Positions 36,576 to 49,040 of a stretch of DNA of 64,000 nt are shown here, in pieces. This stretch comes from Eucalyptus grandis (Eukaryota; Streptophyta; Magnoliopsida; Myrtales; Myrtaceae): contig NC_052619.1 in NCBI RefSeq assembly GCF_016545825.1, forward strand, positions 3,735,501 through 3,799,500. The letters run 5' to 3'. The translations under genes were made by a program, and so were the position numbers. Under the pieces are notes generated by a model, which was not told where the DNA came from, searched no databases, and was given only the letters and a program-made list of their open reading frames with translations. Numbering within the stretch: the first letter of the stretch is position 1; the number at the start of each line of letters is the position of its first letter.

Positions 36576-37092
36576 TGTAATTATCTCTTCCTTCATCAAT
36601 TGTGTATTTTCAGTGGTCGCCAAAGTTCTCCATAACTGTCTTTGAATACCTTTGTTTCCCTCCATTTTATGATAGAAACTTTACATTGTCTAGACCTGGA
36701 AGGCACATCAGTATTATGAAGTACGGTCTCCATAGGTTAGGCGAGATTGAGCTAAAACATGTAGTTTGTTCGACCAAACACAAAATTATTTACGCTAGAC
36801 GATATGGGCTATTGAACATATAGCTCATATACCTTAAATCACAAGGACCAGCACGATCAATAAAGTAAGCCAATCTATTTTAGAGGTAAAAGGAATTGCC
36901 CATGTCTTTGTTCCTCCCCAAACTTATTTTAGGAAAAGAAGGATTGTCTGACCTTTATTCACTTTACATATCTCAGAGTCGCTTATCTATAAATAATTTA
37001 ATTTATCATCTATCCTACTTTATAAAGTAAAGAAAACCCTTTAAAATATCCCAATCATTTTTTTCTTCTTCCAAATTATCCTTAGTTATTTA

Positions 37093-38120
37093 CTATGTAA
37101 AGCACCGACACGCGACACGACACGAGTGTCCGACACGACACGATACGTCGACACGTCATTTCTAAAAAATAGAGAATTCCGACACGTTGCGACACGTTGT
37201 ATATTAAATAAATATTTTTATTTTTAATTAATTTGATTCAAATTCATAAATAAATAATTAATTAACAAAAAGAGCCTATAATAAATTTGCACTAATAATA
37301 TTAACAAATCAATTCATTTGAAATTCAAAAGATATATTTATAGTTAATGAGGAACATTTTTTTAATTTTAACAAAAGTTATCGATGAAACTAATTATTAA
37401 TAAGAAATTAGAATCAATTTATTTAAATAAATTTATAAATTTCTACCATAATCAAAATTTATCATTATTTAAAATTCAATACTTTTATTTTTCGAAATTA
37501 TTTTTAATTTTATTTATTTAACTTTTCGGTTAAAAAAACAATCCCCAAAATTCACCCCCTCTTTCATTCGTCCTTTTTCCTCCACCCCAAGTTTTTTCAC
37601 TTTTTCCCTCCTCCCACCACTTGACAGTGACAGGTAAGCTGTCACTTCTCCCCCTCACGCCATCAGTTCTCCTTCTTATTTTTTGGGTTTCTTTATGCAA
37701 ACCCTAGCGAGCCGCTGATTCCTCCTTGCCGCTCGTCGCACGACCCCCCTCCCTCCTCTCCTCTTCCTCTTGTCGCCGATCCATCGCAACAGTGGCACCC
37801 CTCGCCGCTCTCTCTGGCCGTCTCTCGCCGTCCCGGTGGTCCGTTCGTGGTTGTGTCTCGCCGGCAGGAGTTTGCCTTCTCTCTTCTCTCTCTCTGTTCG
37901 GCTCTTTCTCTAGCCGTCTCTCGCCGGCGCTCGCGGCCTCTGCTCCCTCGCCCTCCCTCGCCTCCACCCTCCATCAATCTTCCGGACACGCGTCGACACG
38001 CGTGTCAAAAAAAAGTTGACCGCGTGTCCGGCCGTGTCCAAGCGTGTCGACGTGTCCGACACGCTCCGACACGTGTCGGACACGACACGGAAGCATGGAC
38101 AACGTCTCCGTGCTTCATAG
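37093..38120. mobile_element. Non-autonomous transposon with 8-bp target duplication (hAT-like) and CGACACG-rich ends
   Basis: The identical 8-mer GTTATTTA flanks the element at 37085-37092 and 38121-38128. The ends CTATGTAAAGCACCG and, reverse-complemented, CTATGAAGCACGG are terminal inverted repeats. Both subterminal regions are packed with CGACACG / CCGACACGTGTCGG words on either strand (37105-37195 and 37980-38090). The middle is AT-rich, then a GC-rich block at about 37690-37980 is open in several frames but low-complexity (Ser/Arg/Leu/Pro), possibly a captured host fragment. An 8-bp target duplication fits the hAT superfamily; no transposase is present. Confidence 0.78.
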
Positions 38121-38128
38121 GTTATTTA

Positions 38129-41100
38129 TTTATTGTCTGAAGACAGCGAATGCATATATTCGTGGTTTATGTCGGATATTTTCTTTTTGTCAACAACCTT
38201 CTTAAATTCGGATCTCGAATTATTTTTTCTCTTACCACAACTATAATTTCTTTGTATTGTGTATTATTATCAATGATTCTCTTCATGACCCAGTGGTTCA
38301 AATATTTTATTACAAGTTTAATCTTTCACGCATCAAGTTCATTGCGCATTGCAGCAATTGTATGAGAATTTGCCAAGTGCATGGAGCTTGAAAGTTGACA
38401 TTTCAAACGTTGATTTTTCTTCATATATGCATCTCGAGTGTACATCATTTAACGAGTCTAATTGTCTGGAGGACGAGAGAAACAAATTTCATAGGCTGAA
38501 GAGTGTCTATTGATAAGCTTTCTACTGTCAATGACAGGGACACTCGAACCACACTCACCTAAACACGCAGCTAAAAACTTGACAATTGGCCATTGGATGA
38601 GGATAAATTCTACCAATCACTATCAATGCAATGCCATCCATATTTTCTATCTCTCATCTCTCCAAGTCTAAAGGTTCAATCTCATCGATTGACATTTGTC
38701 CTTTGGTTTGGCAGTACAATTGAAAAGTCCCTACAAGGTTAAATGCACCTACTTTTCTCTACAAGCCAAGGTAATTATTAAAAAGGGTGATGCCCCATCA
38801 GCTGCTTCAATGGGTGATCACTACGTGTGTCCAACGAATGAGTTCCTAGACATTTTTCTCAAGGCCCCAAGAAAAAGAAATGTGTTGTGACTTCGACATT
38901 TTTCTTTGGTTGAATAACAAGGGAGGATATCTTTGAATGGACCCACTTGAGTGCAAATTGTCAAAAAGACTCCTCAATTGTCATAAAAGAGGATTCTATA
39001 TTTATCACTACTGATAATTTGTGCAATTGATGGGAATATAGGATTAAGGCGTAAGATTAATGAAATTCACATTCAATCTTGTCCATTGTTATGTGGCCAT
39101 AAGATGATCGACTATTCATGTTTCCTTCAATTCAACATAGATCCGATATCTAATATACTTGTCCTTTTCAAAATAGTCAACTAGGATATGGCCATTAGGC
39201 TATGTGATCATAAGGATATTCCTGATGAATATTCTCTATTTCCAAGTCGGATGGCTTCTTCTCGATTGGGTTTAAGAGGTAAAATGCAATGTGTCATGTA
39301 GACATTACCACATGATATCATTTTTACGCTAATTACTGGAAATCCATGAAAGAATGTTAATTGACGTGGACCGTGATTTATACTATCTTTAAGAAAATGA
39401 AATGCCTCACTCTACATCATCTAATTCGGATGCTATATCATTTCTATTAGTGGTTATCGCTTAGCCATTGAAAAAGTTGAACATAACATTGAAGTGTCAC
39501 TATAGACTATCAAAGGAAATGTGGGTGACCCCATAGATATGAACTCCCCCTTGGATTCGAATATGGAAGAGGAAGAATGGCACAATTAATTATTGAAATT
39601 GGAGTTGGTAGCTTGAAGATATAGACAACTATCTCTTTTCCAAATTTACTAACTATTCCACATAATTTCCATAATGGTGGCTCATGAAAAAAAAAATGAA
39701 AAGATTCTTGTATCATGTAAAAGTTTAAAATGGTTGACCATGATTAATCAATTCACTCGAATATTAGTTAGCCAAGCCTTTGATAACATTCCTCCCTACT
39801 GAACCTGGCCTGGCCAATCTACCATTTCATTATTCTATTTTGGAAGCTAAAGCGGAGGGGCCTTTTGCTTTTTCACATTGTGGATTCCGTTGGACCAAAT
39901 CGCCATACACATCCATCCATTTGCTTTTACCTTTACGTATCATACAGCCAATCAAGAGGGGTTCATCTAAAGTAATCTCTCAGCCGGATTTGAACGAGTA
40001 CTTGCCCACTAGCTGGGGGCTCGGGTCGGGTCACATGGCAAACGACGGTGGTTCGGTTGACGTAAACAACTTGCGAGCGAGCAGGTTCCACGTGGGGCTC
40101 TGTGGCCAGCATGTGACATTCTTCCTATGTAAAACGACAAGAGCCAGAAACGACAGCGCGTCCGGCGGCTTCCTTGTCCCGAGAGATACGGTCCTGCAGC
40201 CTACTGACTAATGATTCTTCTTCTGCGAACCGACAAAGGAACTGGGCTTATATAATATCATTCGCCAGACCGATTCCTCCTCCTGTCTTTCTATTGCTAA
40301 AGCGTCTCAAGTAATATTCCCGTCGGTTCCATGAACTTGCCCTCTTTCCCATTCGCGTTCCTCCTGTGAAAATGTTTTACAATTAGGATTCTCTTTAGCC
40401 TACCAATTCGCCACCCCAAAGACGCCGTAAGCCGGTGCATTTCATAGAATCGAAGCTTCCCACTTATGATATATCTCGAGCTATCTTTTTACAATCCGAA
40501 CTTTTGAATTGAAATGGTTGTGCATTCAGTTTTAACATAATGCTAGAGAGACGGATACTGAGAATTTTGATTTCTCACGTTCTCCTTCCACCGACTTATG
40601 GCTTTTTCATTCTTTATGTGTAATGGGTTTTAATAGGTTTGTTCACCCAATCTTGTGGCTTGAGCCCGTCATTAGTATTGTTAAAGATAAAGAAACCCTA
40701 ATCTTATTGCTGAGAATTGGTCCCATCTCGAGGCATCAGACGTCCTTTTCCAACGGCTCTAAATGTTTAGCATCAAGGAGGAAAACCCTAAGCGCAGGTT
40801 CGCTGTGCCGACGATCGAAGACATAATGGCACGAAGCTGGATTGGGAAAAAGAGATTGGGTTAGGTCGATAGCTAGAGAGTCCTCCACGTTGATTGGTTG
40901 TTGACTAAGACCTTGTTAATGACGTGAATAAGGTAGTTTGAATGACACTGTCGTCATTAATGCACGACAATAGAGGAGCAAGAGAAAAGTCACATGGGTA
41001 TCCACATCCAAAGCATATGTACAGCTTTGAGCGATTGGCAGAATTTACGACACGATAGAGAGATTTCACATCTCAAAAGAGCGTGGTGTCTCGGGTTCCG

Positions 41101-41959
41101 ACCAACCTGATGTCTTGAAGTTATTTCGTGCGACTCTTCTATGTTCGGTATAGATGGCATTCCTTTCAATTGGGTAGGTAACTCGATTGATATGTGAATG
41201 TTGGTCCAAGACAAAAAGGCAAAAGGAAATTGCATAGTGCTGATAGAATAGAAATTTGTGGCACCAATTTGGATATATTCCAGATTTTTGCTTCCTAAGT
41301 TTTTGAACTTGGTTTGTTATGGAAAAGCAAATTTATCTGGGTGTTAACGAGAGTCCCCGGGCACTTGTCTAGTGTATTTTATTTAGAATATTTTTATTTT
41401 TAATATATTAATTGTGAATAACATGAGGACAACTAGCGCAATGGAAACTTTAAAGTTTTCTTAATTGGTTGCTTAACAAGTGTCTCAGGGCACTCACTAA
41501 CAAAATTCAATATAAGTGTCTTGCAGATTTCGTTTTGTCCCAAAGACACCGGTTGAGCAACCAATAAAAGAAATTTATGACTTCATTGATAATCCTCGTT
41601 TTATGTACAATGATTGCAAAACCCATCTACATTTACAAAACAGGTTATTGTGAAAAGTAGTACATGAATTTATTAAATGATGCATTAGCTTTTCCGGACA
41701 TGAATGGCTCATCAAAGATAACATTTAGATTCGTAAGATGGTCCATTCAGGAAATTGTACCGAGCCCTTCTTAAAGGTTCTTTAGCTAATTAATGTGAGG
41801 CCGTTTCTTTAATTTGCTTTAGAAGTGCATCGAACAGTTGAACAGTAATAATTTTCAGAACATGCAATAAATTTTAGGATCCTTGGCTCTCTTTATTGAT
41901 CTGACCAAGATACAACTTATTTGAAATTAATTGAATGAATATAACCCATAAAAAGAAAT
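38129..41959. other. Intergenic region with one promoter-like island
   Basis: No gene was accepted. Around 39.95-40.25 kb the DNA is less AT-rich, holds a CCACGTGG G-box-type word near 40088 and ends in a TATA-like TATATAATA. The 144-codon frame across it (39780-40211) has no known domain. Beyond it, a frame at 40331 opens MNLPSFPFAFLL and stops after 12 residues; a spliced signal-peptide exon is conceivable but nothing downstream supports one. Confidence 0.4.
40238..40246 (+). promoter_or_regulatory. TATA-like box of an orphan promoter-like island
   Basis: TATATAATA lies about 150 bases downstream of a G-box-like CACGTGG and 85 bases before a short ATG frame at 40331. No gene has been recognised behind it, so a decayed gene or a non-coding RNA promoter are equally possible. 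Confidence 0.28.
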
Positions 41960-42396
41960 ACTTATGTCCGGTCCGGTTCCCGGGTGGCTCCACTCTGGCA
42001 CTCAGTGCTCGGCGTTTTGTTAATGACTCAAGGTGTGCTTTGGAATTTTTAGCTTCTGGATTTCTCCATTTGGTTTGACTATAGATTACCCAGCCTTGCT
42101 TCTTCACGATCTTGACTTAATTTTTTTAGTTATTTGATTTGGGTTTATTAATTAGTAATTTCAATTTTTGAATATTAAAAATTAATATATTATTTAATAT
42201 AATCAATTCGGTTCGGGTGGGTGGGTGGGTGGACGGATCCTCCCATGGAACCGGGAATTGGTACGCATCGGTTCCCATAAATTGGAACCGAAAACTGGAC
42301 CGGTTCCCTCAAGAACCACCGGTTCCGGGTGGTTTCAATCCGGTTCCAAGCGGTTTGGGCGAGGTCCCGGTTCTTTTGCACATCCCTAATTAGTTG
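41960..42396. repeat. CCGGTTCC-rich repeat, likely a transposon end
   Basis: Words CCGGTTCC / GGAACCGG recur many times at 42200-42375 and near 41970-41985, and the right border reads CTTTTGCACATCCCTAATTAG. I recognise the inward sequence (GGGATGTGCAAAAGAACCGG) as typical of plant dispersed elements. No target duplication was found and the left border is unclear. Confidence 0.45.
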
Positions 42397-43353
42397 TATG
42401 GTGGTCAACTTATTCTCGAGCCTTGTACAAATTGCCTATCACACTATAGGAGTTGATCGTGCCCAAAGTTGTTACTTTAACTACTGGGAGGCATTTTGTC
42501 TCTATGGACTGAGGAGAAAGGTGGCTCGGCTGTTATTTTAAGGTACTTTGCTAATATGAAATGCTTTTACACAAGTAATAATGAAATGCAAACTCTTATC
42601 TACTAATGGAGTATAAACAGTTTACCATAATTAAAATTATATATGCGTTGGCATCTTAATTTCATTAGTATAATTATCTCTTACATTGTCAATGTACCAA
42701 ATAAAAGTCTTAAGTTTTAATCTTCTCATTTAATTTGCCTCTTTTATGTCTTCTAATCGCAAGTCTCATGAGACATTTGTTAAGTATACTTCATTTAAAA
42801 TTTCACACAAGTAGTCAAAGTTCAAGCATTTTACAAATAATTCGTTCTCACGGAACAAACAGTGTGTGCAATTAAAATAAAAACCTAAGAGCATTTTCTT
42901 TTTATAACGAGAAGAACCATCTTAAATAAAAGATATTTTGAGTCCACGCAATACTCCTCTAAGCCCATCTAATATATAAGGTGCGAACCTAAGCCTTCAT
43001 GTTAACTCAAAACTATTTTTTCTTGGTAGTGTAAGAAATCAAATCCGTGTCCTGTGACAAAACTACAATTTTATCACATGGATATGTATGCACTCGTCTC
43101 GAAAATTTATGTAGTTTTTTATTTTCTTAGATTAGAAAAATATGGCTAAGACGCAAAAGTTGATATAAAATTTGAATTATTTTGATTAAGATAAAAAAGA
43201 ATGACCACAACTTAACATGATACATAAAAAGTTCGCCACAAGTTTGGGTAGGCTATTCCTAGCCTAAAAGAAACTCAGATAATTAATTTTTTGGCCCATT
43301 ATAAATTATAAAAGATGTGGAGGCTTGAGAGAGGGCAGATGATACCTTTGCAT

Positions 43354-44429
43354 GTAAGGGTGAGCAAAGTTTTAAGGTAAAACTTGGAATTGAAGAACTA
43401 GATCAGTGGGGACGTTTTAGGTTCCAAAAATTGGTGAACTTATTTTTATGGGTAGGTTCCGTGTTTTAGTAGCTGGAATCTAGAACCTAGAACAAGATTT
43501 TGTATTTTTCTTGGTTAAATTTTTGCATAATCCTACGATATTTCATGGCGTTTGATGATAAATGTATAATTTGGAACCACTAGTAGAACTTTCATTTTAT
43601 GAGTAAGACTTTTACTTTGTTAATAGTCAATATTTTTCATATGTCTAGATATAAATTGTGATTAGTGAATTATAGCAAGAAGGGCGCACATGATAACCAT
43701 TATATTTATATTCCGGAACTATTTTTCTATTTCAGGATTGTTTCTAGAACAAAAATTTGGTAAATTGATTTCATTTTTCTATTTTTGGAATAGATTTATA
43801 CTTTAGAAATAGGTTTGGAATATAAATCATAAGTAAATTTTTTTTTTTACTTTATTATTTCTGGAACATAAATGAGAAATAAAAATTCTTCTCATTGTTT
43901 GTCTTCACTATTAGTTGGTTGCTCATCCGTCATCACCGGTTGCCATTCGCTATCCATTGTTGCCACTCCCTGCCGTCGGCTGCTTGTTGCCACCTCTACC
44001 ACCGGTTGTCAGCTGCCACCGTTGGTCACCAGTCGCTGATTGCCGCCAAAAGGGAGAAATTTTGTGTTGTTATCAACCGAATTTCTATTTTGGGAATATA
44101 AATTTTATATCGTTATCAAACATGTATTTTTACTTAGAACTCATCCAAGAATAAAAATAGAAAAATATATTTCTCTTCCAAAAATCAATTTCTGATCATA
44201 ATGGTTATCATTCATGACATAAGTGATCATTATCAAAGGTAACAATTTATTACAATCATTCAATTAATTATATAGGTGGAATCTAGGTAAAACCCAAAAT
44301 TGGCGTTAGAACCTGTGATAAGATATGTTTCAAATTGCAAGGTATGTAAAGCAGGTTTCAAGTTCCAAAAAATAAAAAAATTATTTTAGCTAGTAGGTTC
44401 CAAGTTTATTTGAAACTGCTCGCTCCTAC
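43354..44429. mobile_element. Outer inverted-repeat element, split by a nested insertion
   Basis: GTAAGGGTGAGCAAAGTTT at 43354-43372 and GTAGGAGCGAGCAGTTTCA, the reverse complement of 44411-44429, form a 19-base imperfect inverted repeat. The adjoining sequence on both sides is rich in GGTTCC-type words. The middle is occupied by the separate element at 43691-44210. No transposase and no clear target duplication are visible. Confidence 0.5.
43691..44210. mobile_element. Nested element with 13-bp perfect terminal inverted repeats
   Basis: TGATAACCATTAT at 43691-43703 is perfectly inverted at 44198-44210. Interior flanks contain TTCCGGAAC and TTCTATTT words resembling the right end of the 35.1-35.8 kb element, so the two are probably one family. 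A GC-rich centre at about 43900-44055 (GCCACC, ACCGGTTG, GTCGGCTG words) interrupts AT-rich DNA. The true ends may extend about ten bases outwards. Confidence 0.62.
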
Positions 44430-45228
44430 TTGCTTGCCTCTCCCTAGCTCTTTGGCTGTTTATATTCAATTTGTTATACAAGTGAGATTCTTAATCACTA
44501 TACTCGAAAATATGAATTCAAAAGGTACAAATTGAAGGTAAAATAAACAAAAAAAAATAAAAAATCAAGACATGAGTTTTGCTGGCTCTTTTTAGAAATT
44601 CGGAAGGGTACTTGAATTTTTAAATAACATTTTGTCTTTTTCTCCAAGATCATGTTAAAAAATAGCAAAACTTCGTAGTACACTCAATTTGGTTGCAAAC
44701 TCTCAAACGCTCATTTTAGTTAGAACTTTTGAAAGTCAATCATTTAAGTTAGTCCATGACTTGGCTAGCGGGAGAATTTTACATGACATTCTTTTGATTT
44801 TTCACGTATTCTTATATATGGATTCCTCAATTGATAGAGGATCCCTTGCGGCAAATAGAAAGGGTAAATGTGACCAAATCCTAATATATCCCTAGCAAAT
44901 CATCATCCTCCAAATTCCGACCATAAAAAATTTCTGCCATGTCGGACAGAACAAGATCACCCAGCTCTGCATCTCTTTCTACCTCTTCTGCTCCTTCTCT
45001 CCCCTCCTCAGCTTCACTATCCTTCAAAATGACATGGCCACCGCGAGCTGCCGGGGTTGTGTAGGAGCCAAGCTGCCCCGCTTACCTAGGGTTTGGTTCG
45101 GGGAGCAATGTGAACATGTTTCTTAATATGGTGCAAATTGATATTGTTCAATGACGCCTTTTTGTTTCGCGTATCAAGGATGATTTTTTTATTGAGCCAT
45201 CTCAAATTATTCAACATTAAAACAATGT

Positions 45229-45428
45229 CAAGTCAATGAGGCAAGTGACTAATATAACTTGAGTGATTGAATTTCCCGTGTACTGCAACTCCAAATAAAG
45301 GCTGAAAATTACAGGACTAGATCGAGTACAAGTCAATGAGGCAAGTGACTAATATAACTTGAGTGATTGAATTTCCCATGTAATGGAACTCCAAATAAAG
45401 GCCGAAAATTACAGGACTAGATTGAGTA
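45229..45428. repeat. 100-bp tandem duplication
   Basis: Two copies start CAAGTCAATGAGGCAAGTGA at 45229 and 45329. They differ at about five positions (for example TTTCCCGTG against TTTCCCATG). No coding sense or hairpin is evident. Confidence 0.9.
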
Positions 45429-48229
45429 TTGTACGTAAGTTTTGACGTGTCGTATTTTTTTTTTTTTTATGCTCAAGATCCACCGAGCCCGTCGGGCTTA
45501 CATGGGGCAGCCCATGGCCCGTAGAGTGTGCGGTGCACCTCGGACCAAGCATCAATACTTGGGGGAAGCTAGTATAGAACCCCACTACCATGACCCCTAC
45601 TTAAGACATGTTAGTAGCTATAGAGTTTCAATCCTAGGATCTCTGCGATGAAGTGCCTAAAGCTGATGTGTCTTAATTTAGCTTTCTCTGAAAAAAAAAA
45701 TTTGCCTTAAGAACACTGCACTAGTCTGTGCATTACAAACCCTAGATGTACCTCATTTAGAGACGGAGCAAGCGTCCCAATGCACTCTCCCACAAAATCA
45801 TTCTTTACAAACATCCAACAACTTTCCAAGAAACCCTATTTCTATTCCCAAGTCAAATGCCCCAAAAAATTTTCTACTTATAGCCTACATTTTCAATACT
45901 CATGAGTACAGCACGGCTTTCTAGACAAATCCCAAGGACCCACAAACGCAGCAAACTCAACTATAATCCACGAATGGTGAAGGGCGTTGTTGATTACTAG
46001 CCAAAGATATTGCACGCAATTCTAAGAATATGACCTATTGATGAGATGAGGCCACATGGAGATTCCGAAACGGATGAACAACTGAGATTTGTTCATCTTT
46101 ATTTATGAATCTCTCAGGCGAGCATCTCTCGAAATCAATTGATCATATTGCTTGGTCCCCTACATAATTTTCCTAATGCACAAGTGCCCATATAACTTAG
46201 AAAGTCCCTGACATCATAGTACTATTATTGGGATGGGGGGACCAAAACATCGTCATTCTTTTGATAAATCATACTGAAATGAAGGTACTGACTGCTGTTG
46301 TCCACTCAATGTTTGTTGACTTCGCTGAGGGGTTTAAGAAATTGCCTAGCAAAGACAAAAGGCCTGTTGTGGTGCGGCTAATAAGGTCAGTCCATGTGGG
46401 AACGAGACGAACGTGATTGCTCCAATGATTCGATTCAAAATCCATATTAAAAGAAAGAAAAGAGTGTAGAAAATTTGTATGCATGGAGTGTTGCGGAAGA
46501 GAAGATGTGGAAGATTCCTCTTTGACTTAGGTTGCGAATGTCACCCGTTGTGGGGAGGTTATGGCATCATCTAGGGACGAACATCAGCACCGTCCAGCCC
46601 ATTGGATTATAGCTGGCTTGTTAACTGTTCACTATCTTATCCAGACTGTTAGTGATCATTTCCTTTGGGTTGGCATATTAGTCAACTATGCCGTTTTGTG
46701 CTTGAGACTATAAAATCCTAATCAATCGAGGTCGTGGAACAACGTCTTATTTTCCGGGGAAATGAAGGGAATATTTCAATTCTTTAAGTTGAAGTGCGTT
46801 GTTGTAGTCGATGCAGTGAAAACGATGGTATATATGAATCATGGCGTATGAAGTCGGGCAAGCGAAAAAGATAAATGAGAGGGCAACGTGTTTCGATTTT
46901 GTATTTTCCATGAACAGGCTAAGTTAGAAAAAGTAATGAAAACACATATCGTGCACTTTTAAATAGATAACAAGCCGGCCCCATTCGACGAAAAAAATGA
47001 TATAGTACAAAAACCAAAGACTGGTTCAAAAAATAAAAATAAAAAATGGTGTTTTCCGAGGGTTGAAACCCACATCAATTGAGATATATAATAGATTTCA
47101 AAATAAGCTTTCGACATTATATTAAGAGAGCTTGGTCATTCCATTCTATATAGTCAAATCCCGTGCGAGGTTCTTCCCATGAGCTCATTTGTTCGATTCC
47201 GTGAATTCGACCGCTTTAAATGCTCTTTGACAATCGCGTGCACGTCACATTCGAGATGGTTATGCCTATGTCTATGCACTTGTATGCTTCACTAGGTGGC
47301 TTGTTTACTCTCCAAAAACAGATGTGGTTTGCCCCAATTAAGTCCTGCCTAAGTCATGCTTCCAAAATCTTCTCTTTCCCCAACGTCTCCTTGCATCTGC
47401 CTAGCTCACATTCTATAGCGGCGAATACAGTAACCAAAATGCAACTTCAAATGCGCAAAATTTCTTAACCAAAAGCTTTAAAAAAAGAACACCAGCATTT
47501 TGACGTAGCTCTCACGTTATTCCAAGACCAAGATGTAACCAATTAAGAATCTGATTAGCTTAACTTAGGCAGCACTCAACGGGGGGGCAACCGGAAACTG
47601 TTTTGGACTTTTGAAATTTGAATTTTGAGCGGATGCAATTTTGTCTTTACATGCATCGCAGATGAGCACGTACTCAAAGATCACAACAAAGATAACGATT
47701 TTCTAGAAAGGGATCAATTCGCGTGCAACTTAACGGAAGATCATTGAAGACATGGAGTTAACGTCGGGGCAGTTAGCGGTGTACTCTGAATCCCTCTGTC
47801 CCACCCCATCTAATCGATCGTTGTGTCTCGTCAAGATTAACCAATAAACCAATCAAAATAAATCTTAAATCCATTTTCTAATTCATATTTGATGAAAGGA
47901 TTCTTATAAGAGTTAGTTATATTCAATAGGTTTAAAATGCTAAGCCCAAAATAATATGAGTAATAAATGGCTCCATAATTTACGTAGACCCAACTCACAT
48001 CAAGATAGCGTTTGGTTCAGTATCCCTAAGCGGTTTTCAGCCTCTAAAGCTCATTGGAGAAATGCTAGATTCTTTTACATTCATTTTGAAGTAACTTTTA
48101 AGTGAAAGTCAGTAGTGAGAAGGCTGAAAGCCCAATTATAGTATGGACTAATTTTGAATTTTCAGAATTTGGTCAAATGTTGAAACTTATTTTTTCTTCC
48201 AAAAATAGGATCACTCATTCTTCAAATTT

Positions 48230-48479
48230 CTGATTTTGCCCTTGTTATTATTTTTTAAATGCCAAAATAATGCTAAAAAATTAAAAATATTTATATATTT
48301 GATTTTTTTAGCATTACTGTCAACTAAAAATTAAAAAATTCCGACATTATTTTCAAACAAATATTTATATATTTGATTTTCTTAGCATTATTTTCAAATT
48401 AATATTTAAAAAGTCCCATACATTATTTTTTCAAATTTAAAAAATTAAAAATTAAAAAATTTTGACGAATGATTTGGTC

Positions 48480-48523
<44 letters not shown>

Positions 48524-48642
48524 TTGATTTCTTTTAGTATTATTGTCAAAATTTATATTTAAAAACTTGCATACATTATTTTTTTTCAATTTTAAACAAT
48601 TAAAAATTTAAAAATTCTGATAATGGGTTTGGTCTTTTAAAA

Positions 48643-48678
<36 letters not shown>

Positions 48679-49040
48679 TTGATTTTTAGCATTATTTTCA
48701 AATTTATATTTAAAAGTTGCATACATTATTTTTTCAATTTTAAACAAATAAAAATTAAAAAATTCCAATGAAGGATTTGGTCTTGTTTTAAAATTATATA
48801 TATGAATTTGATTTTTTTAGTATTATTGCGAAAATTTATATTTAAAAAGTTGCATACATCATTTTTTTTCAATTTTAAACAAATAAAAAATAAAAAATTC
48901 CGATGAAGGGTTTGGTCTTTTTAAAAAAATATATTATATATGTATTCAACTTTTTAGTATTATTGTCAAAATTTATATTTAAAAAGTTGCATACATTATT
49001 TTTCTTTTTCAGTTTTAAACAAATAAAATTAAAAAAACTA
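48230..49040. repeat. AT-rich minisatellite array with embedded (AT)n runs
   Basis: Degenerate units of about 135-155 bases repeat the order TTTGGTCTTTT, (AT)n, GTATTTGATTTTTTTAG, ATTATTGTCAAAATTTATAT, TTAAAAAGTTGCATACATTA, TTTTAAACAAATAAAAATT. The TTGGTCT word recurs at 48473, 48629, 48777 and 48911; earlier partial units reach back to about 48230. Spacing shrinks with the length of the AT run (longest at 48487-48519). Confidence 0.85.

Noticed and set aside
37726..38019. 97-codon Ser/Leu/Arg frame as a gene
   Set aside because: It lies within the hAT-like element's GC-rich core and runs into its subterminal repeats; low-complexity composition explains it.
39780..40211. 143-codon plus-strand frame
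   Set aside because: No domain, and it overlaps a promoter-like segment; kept only as a finding about that segment.
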